A stretch of DNA of 64,000 nt, taken from assembly GCA_913777465.1 (NCBI GenBank), contig CAJYRQ010000005.1, positions 41,468-105,467 on the forward strand, given 5' to 3'. The first letter of the stretch is position 1. Each line of letters begins with the position of its first letter. Below, one piece after another: positions 56,223 through 64,000 of this stretch. Position numbers and translations under genes: made by a program. The notes beneath the pieces are model-generated. The model was not told the DNA's origin and made no database searches. It worked only from the letters and a program-made list of their open reading frames with translations. This DNA comes from an uncultured Chryseobacterium sp. GTDB taxonomy: Bacteria; Bacteroidota; Bacteroidia; Flavobacteriales; Weeksellaceae.

Positions 56223-56909
56223 ATGGACATTAAAAAAGAATTCAGAGATTTCTCTACGAAACATTTAGGAAACAACGGTCTGGTTACCGATCAATATATG
56301 AATATGTACGGCCCAACGAACCTTACGCCGTATATCATGGAAGAAAGAAGACTGAACGTGGCGCAGATGGACGTTTTCTCCCGTCTGATGATGGACCGGA
56401 TTATTTTCCTGGGAACAGGGATCGATGATCAGGTGGCCAATATCGTAACGGCGCAGCTTTTATTCCTGGAAAGTGCCGACCCTTCAAAAGATATTCAGAT
56501 TTACATCAACTCGCCGGGCGGAAGCGTATATGCCGGATTGGGAATTTACGATACGATGCAGATCATCAAGCCGGACGTAGCAACCATCTGTACGGGGATT
56601 GCCGCTTCCATGGGAGCGGTTCTTCTGGTAGCAGGGGAGAAAGGAAAGCGTTCTGCACTGAAACATTCAAGGGTAATGATCCACCAGCCTTCTGGAGGTG
56701 CACAGGGTGTTGCTTCGGATATGGAGATCAACCTGAGAGAGATGCTGAAACTGAAGAAAGAGCTTTACGAAATTATTTCGGAACATTCAGGACAGACTTA
56801 CGAGTGGGTGGAAAAAGCTTCGGACCGTGACTATTGGATGACTTCCGAAGAAGCGAAAGGCTACGGAATGGTAGACGAAGTTTTACAGAGAGCAAAAAAA
56901 AAATCATAA
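56223..56909 (+). CDS. clpP: ATP-dependent Clp protease proteolytic subunit
   Basis: The 228-residue product has the catalytic Ser129 in TGIAASMGAVLL, His154 in RVMIHQPSGGAQG and Asp in ASDRDYWMTSEEA near 203. There is also a conserved NSPGGSVYAGL block at 96-106. The N-terminal 40 residues are longer than in E. coli and may be a propeptide. It forms the tetradecameric chamber used with ClpX/ClpA. Its terminator follows. Confidence 0.97.
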   Translation: MDIKKEFRDFSTKHLGNNGLVTDQYMNMYGPTNLTPYIMEERRLNVAQMDVFSRLMMDRIIFLGTGIDDQVANIVTAQLLFLESADPSKDIQIYINSPGGSVYAGLGIYDTMQIIKPDVATICTGIAASMGAVLLVAGEKGKRSALKHSRVMIHQPSGGAQGVASDMEINLREMLKLKKELYEIISEHSGQTYEWVEKASDRDYWMTSEEAKGYGMVDEVLQRAKKKS

Positions 56910-56929
56910 TCAGCATAAGCTGTTATCAG

Positions 56930-56957
56930 AAAAGCGCATCGTTTCCGGTGCGCTTTT
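56930..56957 (+). terminator. Terminator of clpP
   Basis: AAAAGCGCA pairs with TGCGCTTTT, extended by CG/CG, with a TTTC loop and a T run. Confidence 0.88.
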
Positions 56958-56998
56958 TTACTGTTTAAGCCTCAGTAAGAACTGAAAATAGAGATTAA

Positions 56999-58408
56999 TT
57001 ATTTGGAATAGGCCGGAAGCATCGGGTTGCTGATGACCGAGCATCTTCTTACTTCAATAGCAGTAACTGCCGTATTGTTGGTGGTATCGGTATCGGTAAT
57101 CTGGTTGGACGATACGGTGGATACCATCCTGAAATTACGATTCGTTCCGATTCCCTTTTTATAATATTTTCCGGTAACGGTAATAATTCCGGATGATTTA
57201 GCCGCTAATCCTACCGTTCCGCTGATGTTGTTGGACGTAAATCCTGAAGTCGGCAGGTTGGAATTGGTGAATCCCGTTGTCGAAAGGCTGGTTATGGAAA
57301 ACTTAGACAGATCCAGGACATTGTTGTTATCATCCGCTACCTTGCCGTTAAAATCGATGCTGTTAAGCGCGGCGTCGGTATCGTTGCTTACTTCTACTTT
57401 GAAAGTAATATTGCTGGTATTGTCGTTGCAGGTAAAATAGCTGTCCGAACGGCTGTCTACCCTCAGGTTTCCCGGGGTGGTAAGAATGATATTCCTGATT
57501 TCCTGAAAATTGAATCCTCCGCCTGTGGAAGCTGCAAAGCCCAGTTTAAGGTTGGAAGGAATAGGATAGGTTGTTGAACTTAAGGTATACGAAAGAACCT
57601 GAGTAAAAGTGGTCTGGTTCTCCTTTCTCCACTTGATGGTTACCACATAATCATTACCCGGCTTGGTAATAATTACCTGCACCCTTCTGTAGAAAATATT
57701 GTCGGCTGGTCTTGTTGCTGTAATCGTATTGTAGTCGATTTCGTTTCGCTGACGGATATCGTCAACGGTTCCGCTTCGGTTGCCCAGCGGCGCACTGGTA
57801 AGATAAACATTCGAGTTGTTATATGTACTGCTTGTGGGGCCTCTTAATACGAAGGCATTGGGAAGCATTCCCGAAGTCAGTGTATTGGCCGGGGCCGAGC
57901 CATGCCGGTTCTCCCCGTCATTGGCATAGTTTCCGTATGCATCGAGTCCTACGCCCAGGTATCCGCCGGATAATCCGGTGGTCCCGGCCGGGTTACTGTA
58001 GGTAGCATATCCCAGAGAGCCTCCGTAGCCACCCAGTTTGAAATTGGCATCCGTTACATTGGCATCAAAAAGGTAAACGGAAAATCCGTCTGCTCCGAAA
58101 TAACCGTCGTATACATTCCGCCAGTCTTTATACTCAAAATCGGCTACGACGCCCAGCGTGGTCGGAAACCCCTGAAGCACATACATATATCCTTTCTGGT
58201 TGGTGGTGGCTTCGGTAAGCCTGAGCCACCCCGCTCCGTTGGGGTCTACTCCGTTAGCTGCGGTCAGATAAGCGTTGTCTCCGACTCTTATTCCCGTCAT
58301 GTCCTTGGTGGTAAGAGGATTGGTGATCGTAAACTGTCCCGATACCGAAAGCATGGACAGGGAGAAGGCAGCCGTGAATAACTTTAAAGTGTATTTGTAA
58401 ATATTCAT
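56999..58408 (-). CDS. Exported L-type-lectin-like protein, 469 aa
   Basis: The signal peptide is MNIYKYTLKLFTAAFSLSMLSVSGQ. Residues 27-310 form a jelly-roll with ADGFSVYLFDA near 105-115, GGSLGYATYSNP near 128-139, GYLGVGLDAYGNY near 148-160, and NLKLGFAASTGG near 295-306. This matches the legume-lectin-like (L-type) carbohydrate-binding fold; D and N residues of the loops would bind calcium and sugar. Residues 315-469 look like a repeat or adhesion module (TFKVEVSNDTDAALNSIDFNGKV). It follows a smaller exported gene after 10 bases, as an operon. Confidence 0.85.
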   Translation of the reverse strand: MNIYKYTLKLFTAAFSLSMLSVSGQFTITNPLTTKDMTGIRVGDNAYLTAANGVDPNGAGWLRLTEATTNQKGYMYVLQGFPTTLGVVADFEYKDWRNVYDGYFGADGFSVYLFDANVTDANFKLGGYGGSLGYATYSNPAGTTGLSGGYLGVGLDAYGNYANDGENRHGSAPANTLTSGMLPNAFVLRGPTSSTYNNSNVYLTSAPLGNRSGTVDDIRQRNEIDYNTITATRPADNIFYRRVQVIITKPGNDYVVTIKWRKENQTTFTQVLSYTLSSTTYPIPSNLKLGFAASTGGGFNFQEIRNIILTTPGNLRVDSRSDSYFTCNDNTSNITFKVEVSNDTDAALNSIDFNGKVADDNNNVLDLSKFSITSLSTTGFTNSNLPTSGFTSNNISGTVGLAAKSSGIITVTGKYYKKGIGTNRNFRMVSTVSSNQITDTDTTNNTAVTAIEVRRCSVISNPMLPAYSK

Positions 58409-58418
58409 CCGTAAGCTT

Positions 58419-59030
58419 TTATTTTACTACAAATACAATATTCATAAAGCTTGCGTCCGTTGCATTATTGCTGACGGTATAATTCATAAATCCATTGGCA
58501 TCAATCGTTACATTGGTAAATGCATTGGTATCATAATAGGTGATATAATATTCAAGATCATTCTTACCGAGCACCGGAATTTTTCCTGAAGCACCTGTGC
58601 TGGATACCTGTGGAGTGGTAAACTGGTCGTAGTACAGCTGATAAAGATCTTTGGTCTTAGCACCCAATGTCGTCGTATCGAACAGGATAGAGGGCATATA
58701 GAAAAATTTAGGCATTCGCAGCCCTACCCATTTTGAAATGCCGTTATTGTAAAAATAAAATCCGGGAGCGGTAACGTTAGAGGTTTTTGTAGTTGAGGTA
58801 CCGGGCACAGCCGTTACATAGACTACTGTGGAATTCTGGTCCGCACCATACAGGGCATCCTTTGCAGCAAGTTCCGTACCGGTCATCCGTACCGTAAGCA
58901 GGCCGTCCGGGGCGGTGGCAGCCGTTTTATTCAGATCAAGGGTAGATTTTGGCGTATTGGTGTTAATACCTACTTGTCCATTAAAGTGTGAGATAATTAA
59001 TAGGGAAAGTACTGAAATTGTTCTTTTCAT
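58419..59030 (-). CDS. Exported protein with NTNTP motif, 203 aa
   Basis: The signal peptide MKRTISVLSLLIISHFNG is followed by QVGINTNTPKSTLDLNK, the V-G-I-(N/G)-T-x-x-P-x-x-x-L-(D/E) start common to many exported Bacteroidetes proteins. A strand-rich domain follows, with GLLTVRMTGTELAAKDALYGADQNSTVVYVTAVPGTST and a jelly-like end. Function unknown. It is the first gene of an operon with the lectin-like gene. On the minus strand TATTTTTG at 59041-59048 fits as its -7 element. Confidence 0.8.
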   Translation of the reverse strand: MKRTISVLSLLIISHFNGQVGINTNTPKSTLDLNKTAATAPDGLLTVRMTGTELAAKDALYGADQNSTVVYVTAVPGTSTTKTSNVTAPGFYFYNNGISKWVGLRMPKFFYMPSILFDTTTLGAKTKDLYQLYYDQFTTPQVSSTGASGKIPVLGKNDLEYYITYYDTNAFTNVTIDANGFMNYTVSNNATDASFMNIVFVVK

Positions 59031-59157
59031 GTTTTTTTTGCAAAAATATAAAAATTAACGATGATGATACCACAAAATCAATATATTTTATGATTTTAAT
59101 CATAAATTACAGTCGGTGATTAATTCAGAATGCCTGGAAATAGGTTTAGCAGGCTTT

Positions 59158-59514
59158 CTAAAAATAAGGTTTATCAAGATCAGGATCGGCGGAAAAAAAG
59201 AGTTTTTTCCATTTGGCTACCGTGTTTCTGCTGAGGTTGAAGTGGCTGGCAAGTTCGGTATTGTTCAGATGATGTTTTTTCTGATAATTTAAAATCTGAA
59301 GGATGGTACGCTTATCATAGGATTTGAGTTTCTGATCATCGTGTATCTTTTCCTGAGCATTTTTTCCGGTAATAATGGCATTCAGACGTATAATATCCAG
59401 CGGGTCGATAGTTTTTTTATCTAAAATACTCCGGCAAAGAGCTTCCTTATCGGGATATTTCATCCGGATCATGTCCTGGTAGATTTTCCGGTAATCAGGT
59501 GTTTTCATTTTCAC
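59158..59514 (-). CDS. HTH protein, 118 aa (pair with 59495)
   Basis: The product is helical and charged, with a helix-turn-helix near 85-110 (NNTELASHFNLSRNTVAKWKKLF) like those of transposase or recombinase DNA-binding domains. It starts MKMKTPDYRKIYQDMIRMKYPDK. It overlaps the upstream HTH gene by 20 bases. It may be a regulator pair or the remains of an insertion sequence's two-frame transposase; no inverted repeats were found near it. Confidence 0.72.
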   Translation of the reverse strand: MKMKTPDYRKIYQDMIRMKYPDKEALCRSILDKKTIDPLDIIRLNAIITGKNAQEKIHDDQKLKSYDKRTILQILNYQKKHHLNNTELASHFNLSRNTVAKWKKLFFSADPDLDKPYF

Positions 59515-59941
59515 TAAGTGTTTGGGTTTCTCTTTTACTGATCCATTTATAAAGGGTGGTTTTCGGAATGCGGTATTCCTGCATCACTTCTAACTTCGTC
59601 TTGATGCCTTTGTTGATGAGCTCCAGGATAAAATCAATAATTTCCCGGGTATAGATGTTTTTCCGGAAAACAGGCAGCTGGGTCTGTGTTCGGATTTCTT
59701 CTTTAAGATGAAGGGGCGGGGAATAGAGAATAAGGTGCTGGGTATAGATTCTGAAAAAATCATAGTCGAGCAGCTTGCTCCATTTCAGGAGTTTTTCCGT
59801 ACCGACTTCTTTGGAGGCATAGATGCTGTAGATTTCCTCTTCGGTACACTTCATGAAATTGCAGATACGCGACAGGTCCATTCCGCTTTCGGCCACTCTT
59901 TTTTCGATTAAATTTCCTATATGGATGTTCTTAAAGTTCAT
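59495..59941 (-). CDS. HTH protein, 148 aa (pair with 59158)
   Basis: I use ATG 59941 (MNFKNIHIGNLIEKRVAES); a start three codons earlier is possible. An N-terminal XRE-like helix-turn-helix segment (LIEKRVAESGMDLSRICNFMKCTEEEIYSIYASKEV) is followed by a C-terminal winged segment with EVMQEYRIPKTTLYKWISKRE, as in the N-terminal arm of IS3-type transposases. It is coupled to the HTH gene below. The pair with overlapping frames looks like a small, maybe domesticated transposase system. Confidence 0.72.
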   Translation of the reverse strand: MNFKNIHIGNLIEKRVAESGMDLSRICNFMKCTEEEIYSIYASKEVGTEKLLKWSKLLDYDFFRIYTQHLILYSPPLHLKEEIRTQTQLPVFRKNIYTREIIDFILELINKGIKTKLEVMQEYRIPKTTLYKWISKRETQTLSENENT

Positions 59942-59950
59942 GATGGTCAT

Positions 59951-60679
59951 CTGTTGAAATCAGAAGATGTGTTGATCTGTTGTTATGGAAAATTTACTGA
60001 TTGCCGGAATTCCGCGACGCATCCTCCGACTCGGGTGCCAGGAATATTTAACCCGGTTTTAAGAATCATTGTAAATAGCTACCTGTGCATGAGTGGCAGT
60101 CACATCAGGGCAAATACTGAAATACACAATTTTTTTCATATGTAAGTTTAAACGGAAGTTCCAGCCTTACTGAAATAAATCTCTGAAGAACTTCATTTGC
60201 AAATATATAATTAATTTTCAATGATTACATAGATATGCGTAAATTATTGCAAAATAATAAATTGTACTAAAATTGTGATTATTATATTCAGGGCGGAATT
60301 GTAATTAATGTTCAGAATGCAGTAAGCAGTATTTAAATATTATCCTTAACAATCTGTTGAGTGGACGATGCATGGCGATGGTATTAAATAAGGCTTTTTC
60401 ATTAAAGGAATTGCAGCCGGGGTTTTGATTCCACTGTTGGTTTCGAGGTTAATGGATGGTGCTGCCGTTCCGATTCCCACCGCGTTGTCAGCTGCGTCTG
60501 CTGAAAAAGATGGTGCCGTCTATTGAAAATGCATTGCATGCAATTAATTCTAAAAGGGAGCATAAACCTATTTTATTGATGTAAATTTAATACGGCCGGG
60601 ATTTATTTAAAATATATTTAGTTTTCTCTTAAACATCTGTTCATACAGCATCATTACTTTCGCGTCACAATAAACAGAC
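59951..60679. other. Gene-free stretch with one relic of an exported protein
   Basis: Mostly AT-rich, with no intact gene. The minus-strand relic is listed separately (60346-60530). I see no RNA gene, and no promoter with confidence, although the lipoprotein gene at 60680 must have one here. Confidence 0.5.
60346..60530 (-). pseudogene. Relic of a VGIGTxxP-type exported protein
   Basis: A minus-strand frame without start codon, open after a TAG, encodes ADNAVGIGTAAPSINLETNSG and ends at a TAA. V-G-I-G-T-x-x-P-S-x-x-L-E is the opening of the exported family that also includes the gene at 58419. It is therefore most likely a broken copy. Confidence 0.5.
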
Positions 60680-61945
60680 ATGAAAAAAATACTGCTTTCC
60701 GCGCTGATGCTTACTGCGCTCACCGCATGTAAGGATTATGAAATGACGGATAACAGCCAGGAAACCGATTATTCAAAGCTGCCGCAGGAGTTTCCTTTCA
60801 GCAAGCTGGCTACTATTAACGGTGTTGAGGTGATCAACGGAGGCTTTGGGTCCGGCGCAGCAGCGCATCCCACCAGAAAAGGAGAGTTCTACGTGATTAC
60901 GGACCGCGGTCCCAATACGGATTACCTGAACGGGAAAAAATTCCTGGCACCTTCTTTTACCCCTACGATTATGCATTTCAAAATCAATGCGGAAGGGAAT
61001 ATTGAGGTAATTAAATACATCCAGCTAAAAAATCCTTCAGGACAGCCGATCACAGGACTTCCGAATCCTGCCGGCATGGGCAGCACGGGAGAAGTGGCTT
61101 ATGATGCCAACGGAACCGTTCTGGGAACAGACAATTACGGACTGGACAGCGAAAGCATTGTTGCAGCAGCCGACGGCACCTTTTGGGTTTCCGACGAATA
61201 CGGACCCCACATTGTGCATTATACGGCAGAAGGCGTGGAAATGGAACGGATAAGCCCGATCGGCGTGAATACGGGAACACGGAAACTGCCGGCGGTTCTT
61301 GCCAAAAGAAGAGCCAACCGCGGAATGGAAGGGTTGTGCATCACACCGGACGGAAAGACGCTGGTAGGAACCATGCAGTCGATGATGTATGTACCGAGCA
61401 AGAGCCTGGCGACCAATAAAACATTAACGCGAATCGTTACTTTCGATATTGCCACCGGGCAGACGAAGCAGTTCCTGTACCAGCAGGATGGCGGCGCTTC
61501 CGATTCGGTATGCGATATTACGGCCCTCAGCAGTACGGAATTCCTGGTGATCGAAAGAGACGGAAACTTCGGTTCGCAGGGCGGCATCAAGAAAGTATAC
61601 CGGATCAATATTTCAGGCGCTTCCGATGTGAACGGATCCGACCTGAGTGCGGCGGACGGCATGAAGATCAACGGGAAAGCGCTGGAGCAATGTACATGGG
61701 CTGAAATATCAGCAGCGGGCATCCAGGCGGTTTCCAAAATCCTTGCGTTGGATCTTGTGGCAAAACTGGGATACGAACATGATAAATTTGAAGGAATCGT
61801 TTATCTCGGAAACAACAAGCTGGCTGTTTTCAATGATGACGACTTCGGGATCCTAGACGACGGAAACGGAAATCCCAAAGCAAAAATCCTTCCTAAGACC
61901 GGGAAAACGGACAAAGGAACGATGTATGTCGTCGATATTAAATAG
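60680..61945 (+). CDS. Phytase-like/esterase-like lipoprotein
   Basis: The 421-residue protein starts MKKILLSALMLTALTACKDYEM, a lipobox with Cys17. The rest is the PF13449-type beta-propeller: YVITDRGPNTDYLN near 74-87, SEYGPHIVHY-like DEYGPHIVHY near 173-182, MEGLCITPDGKTLVGTMQS near 216-234, FLVIERDGNFG near 290-300, and KFEGIVYLGNNKLAVFNDDDFG near 368-389. Members are annotated as esterase-like activity of phytase. It probably sits on the outer membrane and cleaves phosphate esters. A terminator follows. Confidence 0.9.
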   Translation: MKKILLSALMLTALTACKDYEMTDNSQETDYSKLPQEFPFSKLATINGVEVINGGFGSGAAAHPTRKGEFYVITDRGPNTDYLNGKKFLAPSFTPTIMHFKINAEGNIEVIKYIQLKNPSGQPITGLPNPAGMGSTGEVAYDANGTVLGTDNYGLDSESIVAAADGTFWVSDEYGPHIVHYTAEGVEMERISPIGVNTGTRKLPAVLAKRRANRGMEGLCITPDGKTLVGTMQSMMYVPSKSLATNKTLTRIVTFDIATGQTKQFLYQQDGGASDSVCDITALSSTEFLVIERDGNFGSQGGIKKVYRINISGASDVNGSDLSAADGMKINGKALEQCTWAEISAAGIQAVSKILALDLVAKLGYEHDKFEGIVYLGNNKLAVFNDDDFGILDDGNGNPKAKILPKTGKTDKGTMYVVDIK

Positions 61946-61957
61946 TTTCAAAATATT

Positions 61958-61987
61958 TAAGTCTCCTGGAAACCGGGAGACTTTTTT
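61958..61987 (+). terminator. Terminator after the phytase-like gene
   Basis: AAGTCTCC pairs with GGGAGACTT (one mismatch-free core AGTCTCC/GGGAGACT), followed by a T run. Confidence 0.85.
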
Positions 61988-62242
61988 AATTATAACGGGA
62001 TGATCCTGCACTCCATTCAGAAGTGTAATAGTTTCTGATTTTTTTTTTATAGGGGGCTCATTGATTTTACAGATACCGCAGATTTAAAACGCAGATGGCA
62101 AAAGCATGTACAGCCTTTTCAGAAAGCTTAGTTTTGTGAGTGTTTAGTACCACATTATTTATGAATCACTTTTATTTTAAATCCGGAACCTGTATTTGTG
62201 CGTATATAATTTTTACATCGACAGAATTATAATAAGTACTTT

Positions 62243-62464
62243 ATGTCTTTATCCAAGGAAAACTTTCTGCATCTCATCACTGCTGAAATCGAAGAAACTT
62301 ATGGCGTCATCATTCCTGAGCATACGAAGAAAGAGAAACTCATCTTTCCGCTTTCCCGTTCTCTTTTCGGGATTTACCAGAAAAAACTGTACGTGTCTTT
62401 TATATCCGGCCGTGCCGTCGACTATAAAGTACATCATTTCATCTTTAATGTAAAAATAAGTTAG
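62243..62464 (+). CDS. Small hypothetical protein, 73 aa
   Basis: ATG 62243 opens MSLSKENFLHLITAEIEETYGVIIPEHTKKEK, a charged helix followed by a hydrophobic strand-rich half (IFPLSRSLFGIYQKKLYVSFISGR). I do not recognise it. No terminator or conserved neighbour supports it, so it could be a spurious frame or a decayed gene. The other frame (62196) overlaps and looks less plausible. Confidence 0.4.
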   Translation: MSLSKENFLHLITAEIEETYGVIIPEHTKKEKLIFPLSRSLFGIYQKKLYVSFISGRAVDYKVHHFIFNVKIS

Positions 62465-62486
62465 CGATCAGCTTTAATCATTATAC

Positions 62487-62520
62487 ATCAGGAAGAGGGA
62501 CGCTGGCGTCTGAACGTTTT
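62487..62520 (+). repeat. Decayed dispersed GGCTGGAAGAGGG repeat
   Basis: AGGAAGAGGGACGCTGG, then CGTCTGAACGTTTTTTAGC, resembles the 8758/53159 family but lacks the GGCTGG start. Confidence 0.45.
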
Positions 62521-62590
62521 TTAGCTGGCACCAACCCTGGTTTTCACATTAAATATTCCGGGATCTACAGGGTTAATTCAGGCGTAAACG

Positions 62591-62618
62591 TAAAAAGACC
62601 ACCGAATCCGGTGGTCTT
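62591..62618 (-). terminator. Terminator of tpiA
   Basis: On the minus strand AAGACCACCG pairs with CGGTGGTCTT, followed by T-rich sequence. It lies 24 bases after the tpiA stop codon. Confidence 0.88.
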
Positions 62619-62641
62619 CATGTATCTTTATCCAGTCATTC

Positions 62642-63403
62642 CTAAGAATTGAAGGCTTCGATAATTTTAGAGAAATCCTCTAATTTCAATGCTGCTCCGC
62701 CAATCAGTCCGCCGTCGATATCCGGCTGTGAGAAAATCTCTTTCGCGTTGTCCGGTTTTACGGAACCTCCATAAAGGATGGATATTTCATCCGCTACTTC
62801 CTGTCCGTATTTAGCGGCAATCGTACTTCTGATATGGGCATGGATTTCCTGAGCCTGCTCAGGGGTTGCCGTTTCCCCGGTGCCGATGGCCCAAACCGGT
62901 TCATAAGCGATCACCACTTTTTTGATTTCCTCTGCCGAAAGGGTGAACAAGGCCACTTCCGTCTGGTTTTTTACCACTTCGAAATGTTCGCCCGCCTTTC
63001 TCTGTTCCAGCGTTTCACCGTTACAGTAAACAGGGATCAGCCCTTTATCCAAAGCCAGCTTGACTTTTCTGTTGCAGTGGGAATCGGTTTCCCCATGATA
63101 CTGTCTTCTTTCGGAGTGACCGATCAAAGAACCGGTAGCATCAATGGATTCCAGCATGTCAGCAGAAATTTCCCCGGTATACGCTCCGCTCTCGTGCTCG
63201 CTCATGTCCTGGGCAAAAACGCCGATTTCATCTTTTTCAAAAATATCCTTTGCCATCATCAGGTACAAAGCAGGAGGGGCGATCCACACTTCACAGTTCG
63301 GCGAATGGTTGTTTTTATAACTTAGCAACTGAACCATCAACTGTTGGGCATCAATTACGTTTTTGTTCATTTTCCAGTTTCCTGCTACTATTTTTCTTCT
63401 CAT
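62642..63403 (-). CDS. tpiA: Triosephosphate isomerase
   Basis: The 253-residue product has the classic sites: NWKMNK near 10-15 (Lys12), IGHSERRQYHGE near 93-104 (His95), VIAYEPVWAIGTGETATPEQAQ near 165-186 (Glu168) and YGGSVKPDNA near 209-218. It interconverts dihydroxyacetone phosphate and glyceraldehyde 3-phosphate. The TerB-like gene upstream (42-base gap) is on the same strand and may be co-transcribed. Confidence 0.98.
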   Translation of the reverse strand: MRRKIVAGNWKMNKNVIDAQQLMVQLLSYKNNHSPNCEVWIAPPALYLMMAKDIFEKDEIGVFAQDMSEHESGAYTGEISADMLESIDATGSLIGHSERRQYHGETDSHCNRKVKLALDKGLIPVYCNGETLEQRKAGEHFEVVKNQTEVALFTLSAEEIKKVVIAYEPVWAIGTGETATPEQAQEIHAHIRSTIAAKYGQEVADEISILYGGSVKPDNAKEIFSQPDIDGGLIGGAALKLEDFSKIIEAFNS

Positions 63404-63445
63404 AGATTCTATATTTAAGGTTTAGGTCGTATCGTATAACCTGTT

Positions 63446-63808
63446 TTAATGTTCTGTCTTGTCGATATTCCAAAGGTTCTTCAAAAGCGTGTAAAACGTA
63501 TGCTCTTCATCGGTAACCACATTGTCTGCTTTGATCAGTGTTTTGGCAAACTGGATGAAACTGTCGCGTTCTTCTTTTGTGGAATCGTCGTAGAAGCAGC
63601 GCGCATGGAATTCAAAATGATCTTTCCATTCTTCCGGCTGGAGCAGGGCAATGGTATCAAGCTCGTTATCGAGGTTCATTTTAAAAGGAAATTCGTCCGC
63701 TAAATACTGCTGGACCAGCATCCCTTCTTCCGGGGCAAATTCTCCGTCCACAGAGGAAAGGATCATCAGCAGGTGGTAACCGGCAATCGGCTTATTGGAT
63801 TTTTGCAT
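63446..63808 (-). CDS. TerB-like protein, 120 aa
   Basis: The 120-residue helical protein has LLMILSSVDGEFAPEEGMLVQQYLADEF near 13-40, the EF-hand-like acidic start of TerB domains, and DNVVTDEEHTFYTLLKNLWNI near 95-115, its second acidic motif. This paired acidic pattern is typical of TerB metal-binding proteins. It precedes tpiA on the same strand. Role unknown. Confidence 0.8.
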   Translation of the reverse strand: MQKSNKPIAGYHLLMILSSVDGEFAPEEGMLVQQYLADEFPFKMNLDNELDTIALLQPEEWKDHFEFHARCFYDDSTKEERDSFIQFAKTLIKADNVVTDEEHTFYTLLKNLWNIDKTEH

Positions 63809-63894
63809 TATGATAATTATATAGTTTAAGGTTTAAAGTTCAAGGTTTAAAGTTGGTTCCGGATTCAACATCTCTATATCGTTTCTTCATTTTG

Positions 63895-64000
63895 GGTGAA
63901 TGGTCAATTACTTCGTGTCAATGGTCAATTTTATTTTTGACTCAACATTCACTTTTTAAAATTCACTTGCAAAGCAAGATTCACTCTGATTATGGTGAAT
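63895..64000 (-). repeat. Inverted unit of the GTGAATGGTGAAT repeat, cut by the window end
   Basis: On the minus strand this copy has the same parts in the same order as 35573: ATTCACCATAATCAGAGTG, GTGAATTTTAAAAAGTG, AAATTGACCATTGACACG and AAGTAATTGACCATTCACC. It is the opposite orientation to the copies at 35.6 and 46.5 kb. Confidence 0.8.

Overview
The window looks like a chromosomal segment of a Flavobacteriia member, most likely Weeksellaceae and Chryseobacterium-like. Gene content supports this: a DUF1501/DUF1800 pair, a LytS/LytTR pair, a DnaG without zinc cysteines, paired YceI proteins, TPR-AraC regulators and exported proteins ending in short surface motifs. So do the promoters, many of which carry the Bacteroidetes -7 element TAnnTTTG, in several cases with an upstream TTG/TTTG at N17-23. 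No ribosomal-type Shine-Dalgarno sequences stand out. This placement is an inference from sequence features, not from a database search.

Region by region. 1-12.8 kb is mostly housekeeping: tRNA-Leu(CAA), an MBL hydrolase, a GAF/fRMsr-like protein, a BtuF-like binding protein, MgtE, rpsO, pnp and a cold-shock-domain protein. It also holds two adjacent tiny genes (7005-7322) for leader-bearing peptides that share an identical six-cysteine spacing. 12.8-26.8 kb is an accessory RNA-repair island. It encodes two MNT-type nucleotidyltransferases, a PHP-ABC ATPase of TrlF type broken by one frameshift, a Thg1-like 3'-5' polymerase, a polynucleotide-kinase-like P-loop protein, an R2K-type ATP-grasp enzyme, an unknown 583-residue protein, the RNA ligase RtcB and a WYL-domain regulator. 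Between rtcB and the 583-residue gene lies the most unusual part of the window: a tRNA-like gene with intact acceptor, D and T arms but a 46-nt anticodon loop, followed by three hairpins whose stems covary. The insert in the tRNA-like gene carries the same two helix strands in permuted order. The rtcB and nucleotidyltransferase operons share a promoter module, TGCGYAAAAAGATTGC-N12-TTAYTTTG.

26.8-45 kb carries exported and envelope proteins (DUF1501/DUF1800, an outer-membrane protein, two YceI proteins behind an FNR-type palindrome, a YWKNG-repeat propeller candidate), glucokinase, an ammonium transporter, L-serine ammonia-lyase, a phosphotransferase and a TPR-AraC regulator. 45-57 kb is housekeeping again: a TyrA-like dehydrogenase, a CPA2 antiporter, a LytS/LytTR two-component pair, alanine dehydrogenase, TsaE, DnaG and ClpP. 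57-64 kb has an L-type-lectin-like exported operon, a pair of overlapping HTH genes, a phytase-like lipoprotein, TpiA and a TerB-like protein.

Several intergenic repeat families run through the window: a GGCTGGAAGAGGG element (at least five copies), a 100-bp GTGAATGGTGAAT unit that is tandem at 35.6 kb, two CCTGAAAGGG hairpin units at 4.5 kb, and a GC-rich palindromic element at 25.6 kb.
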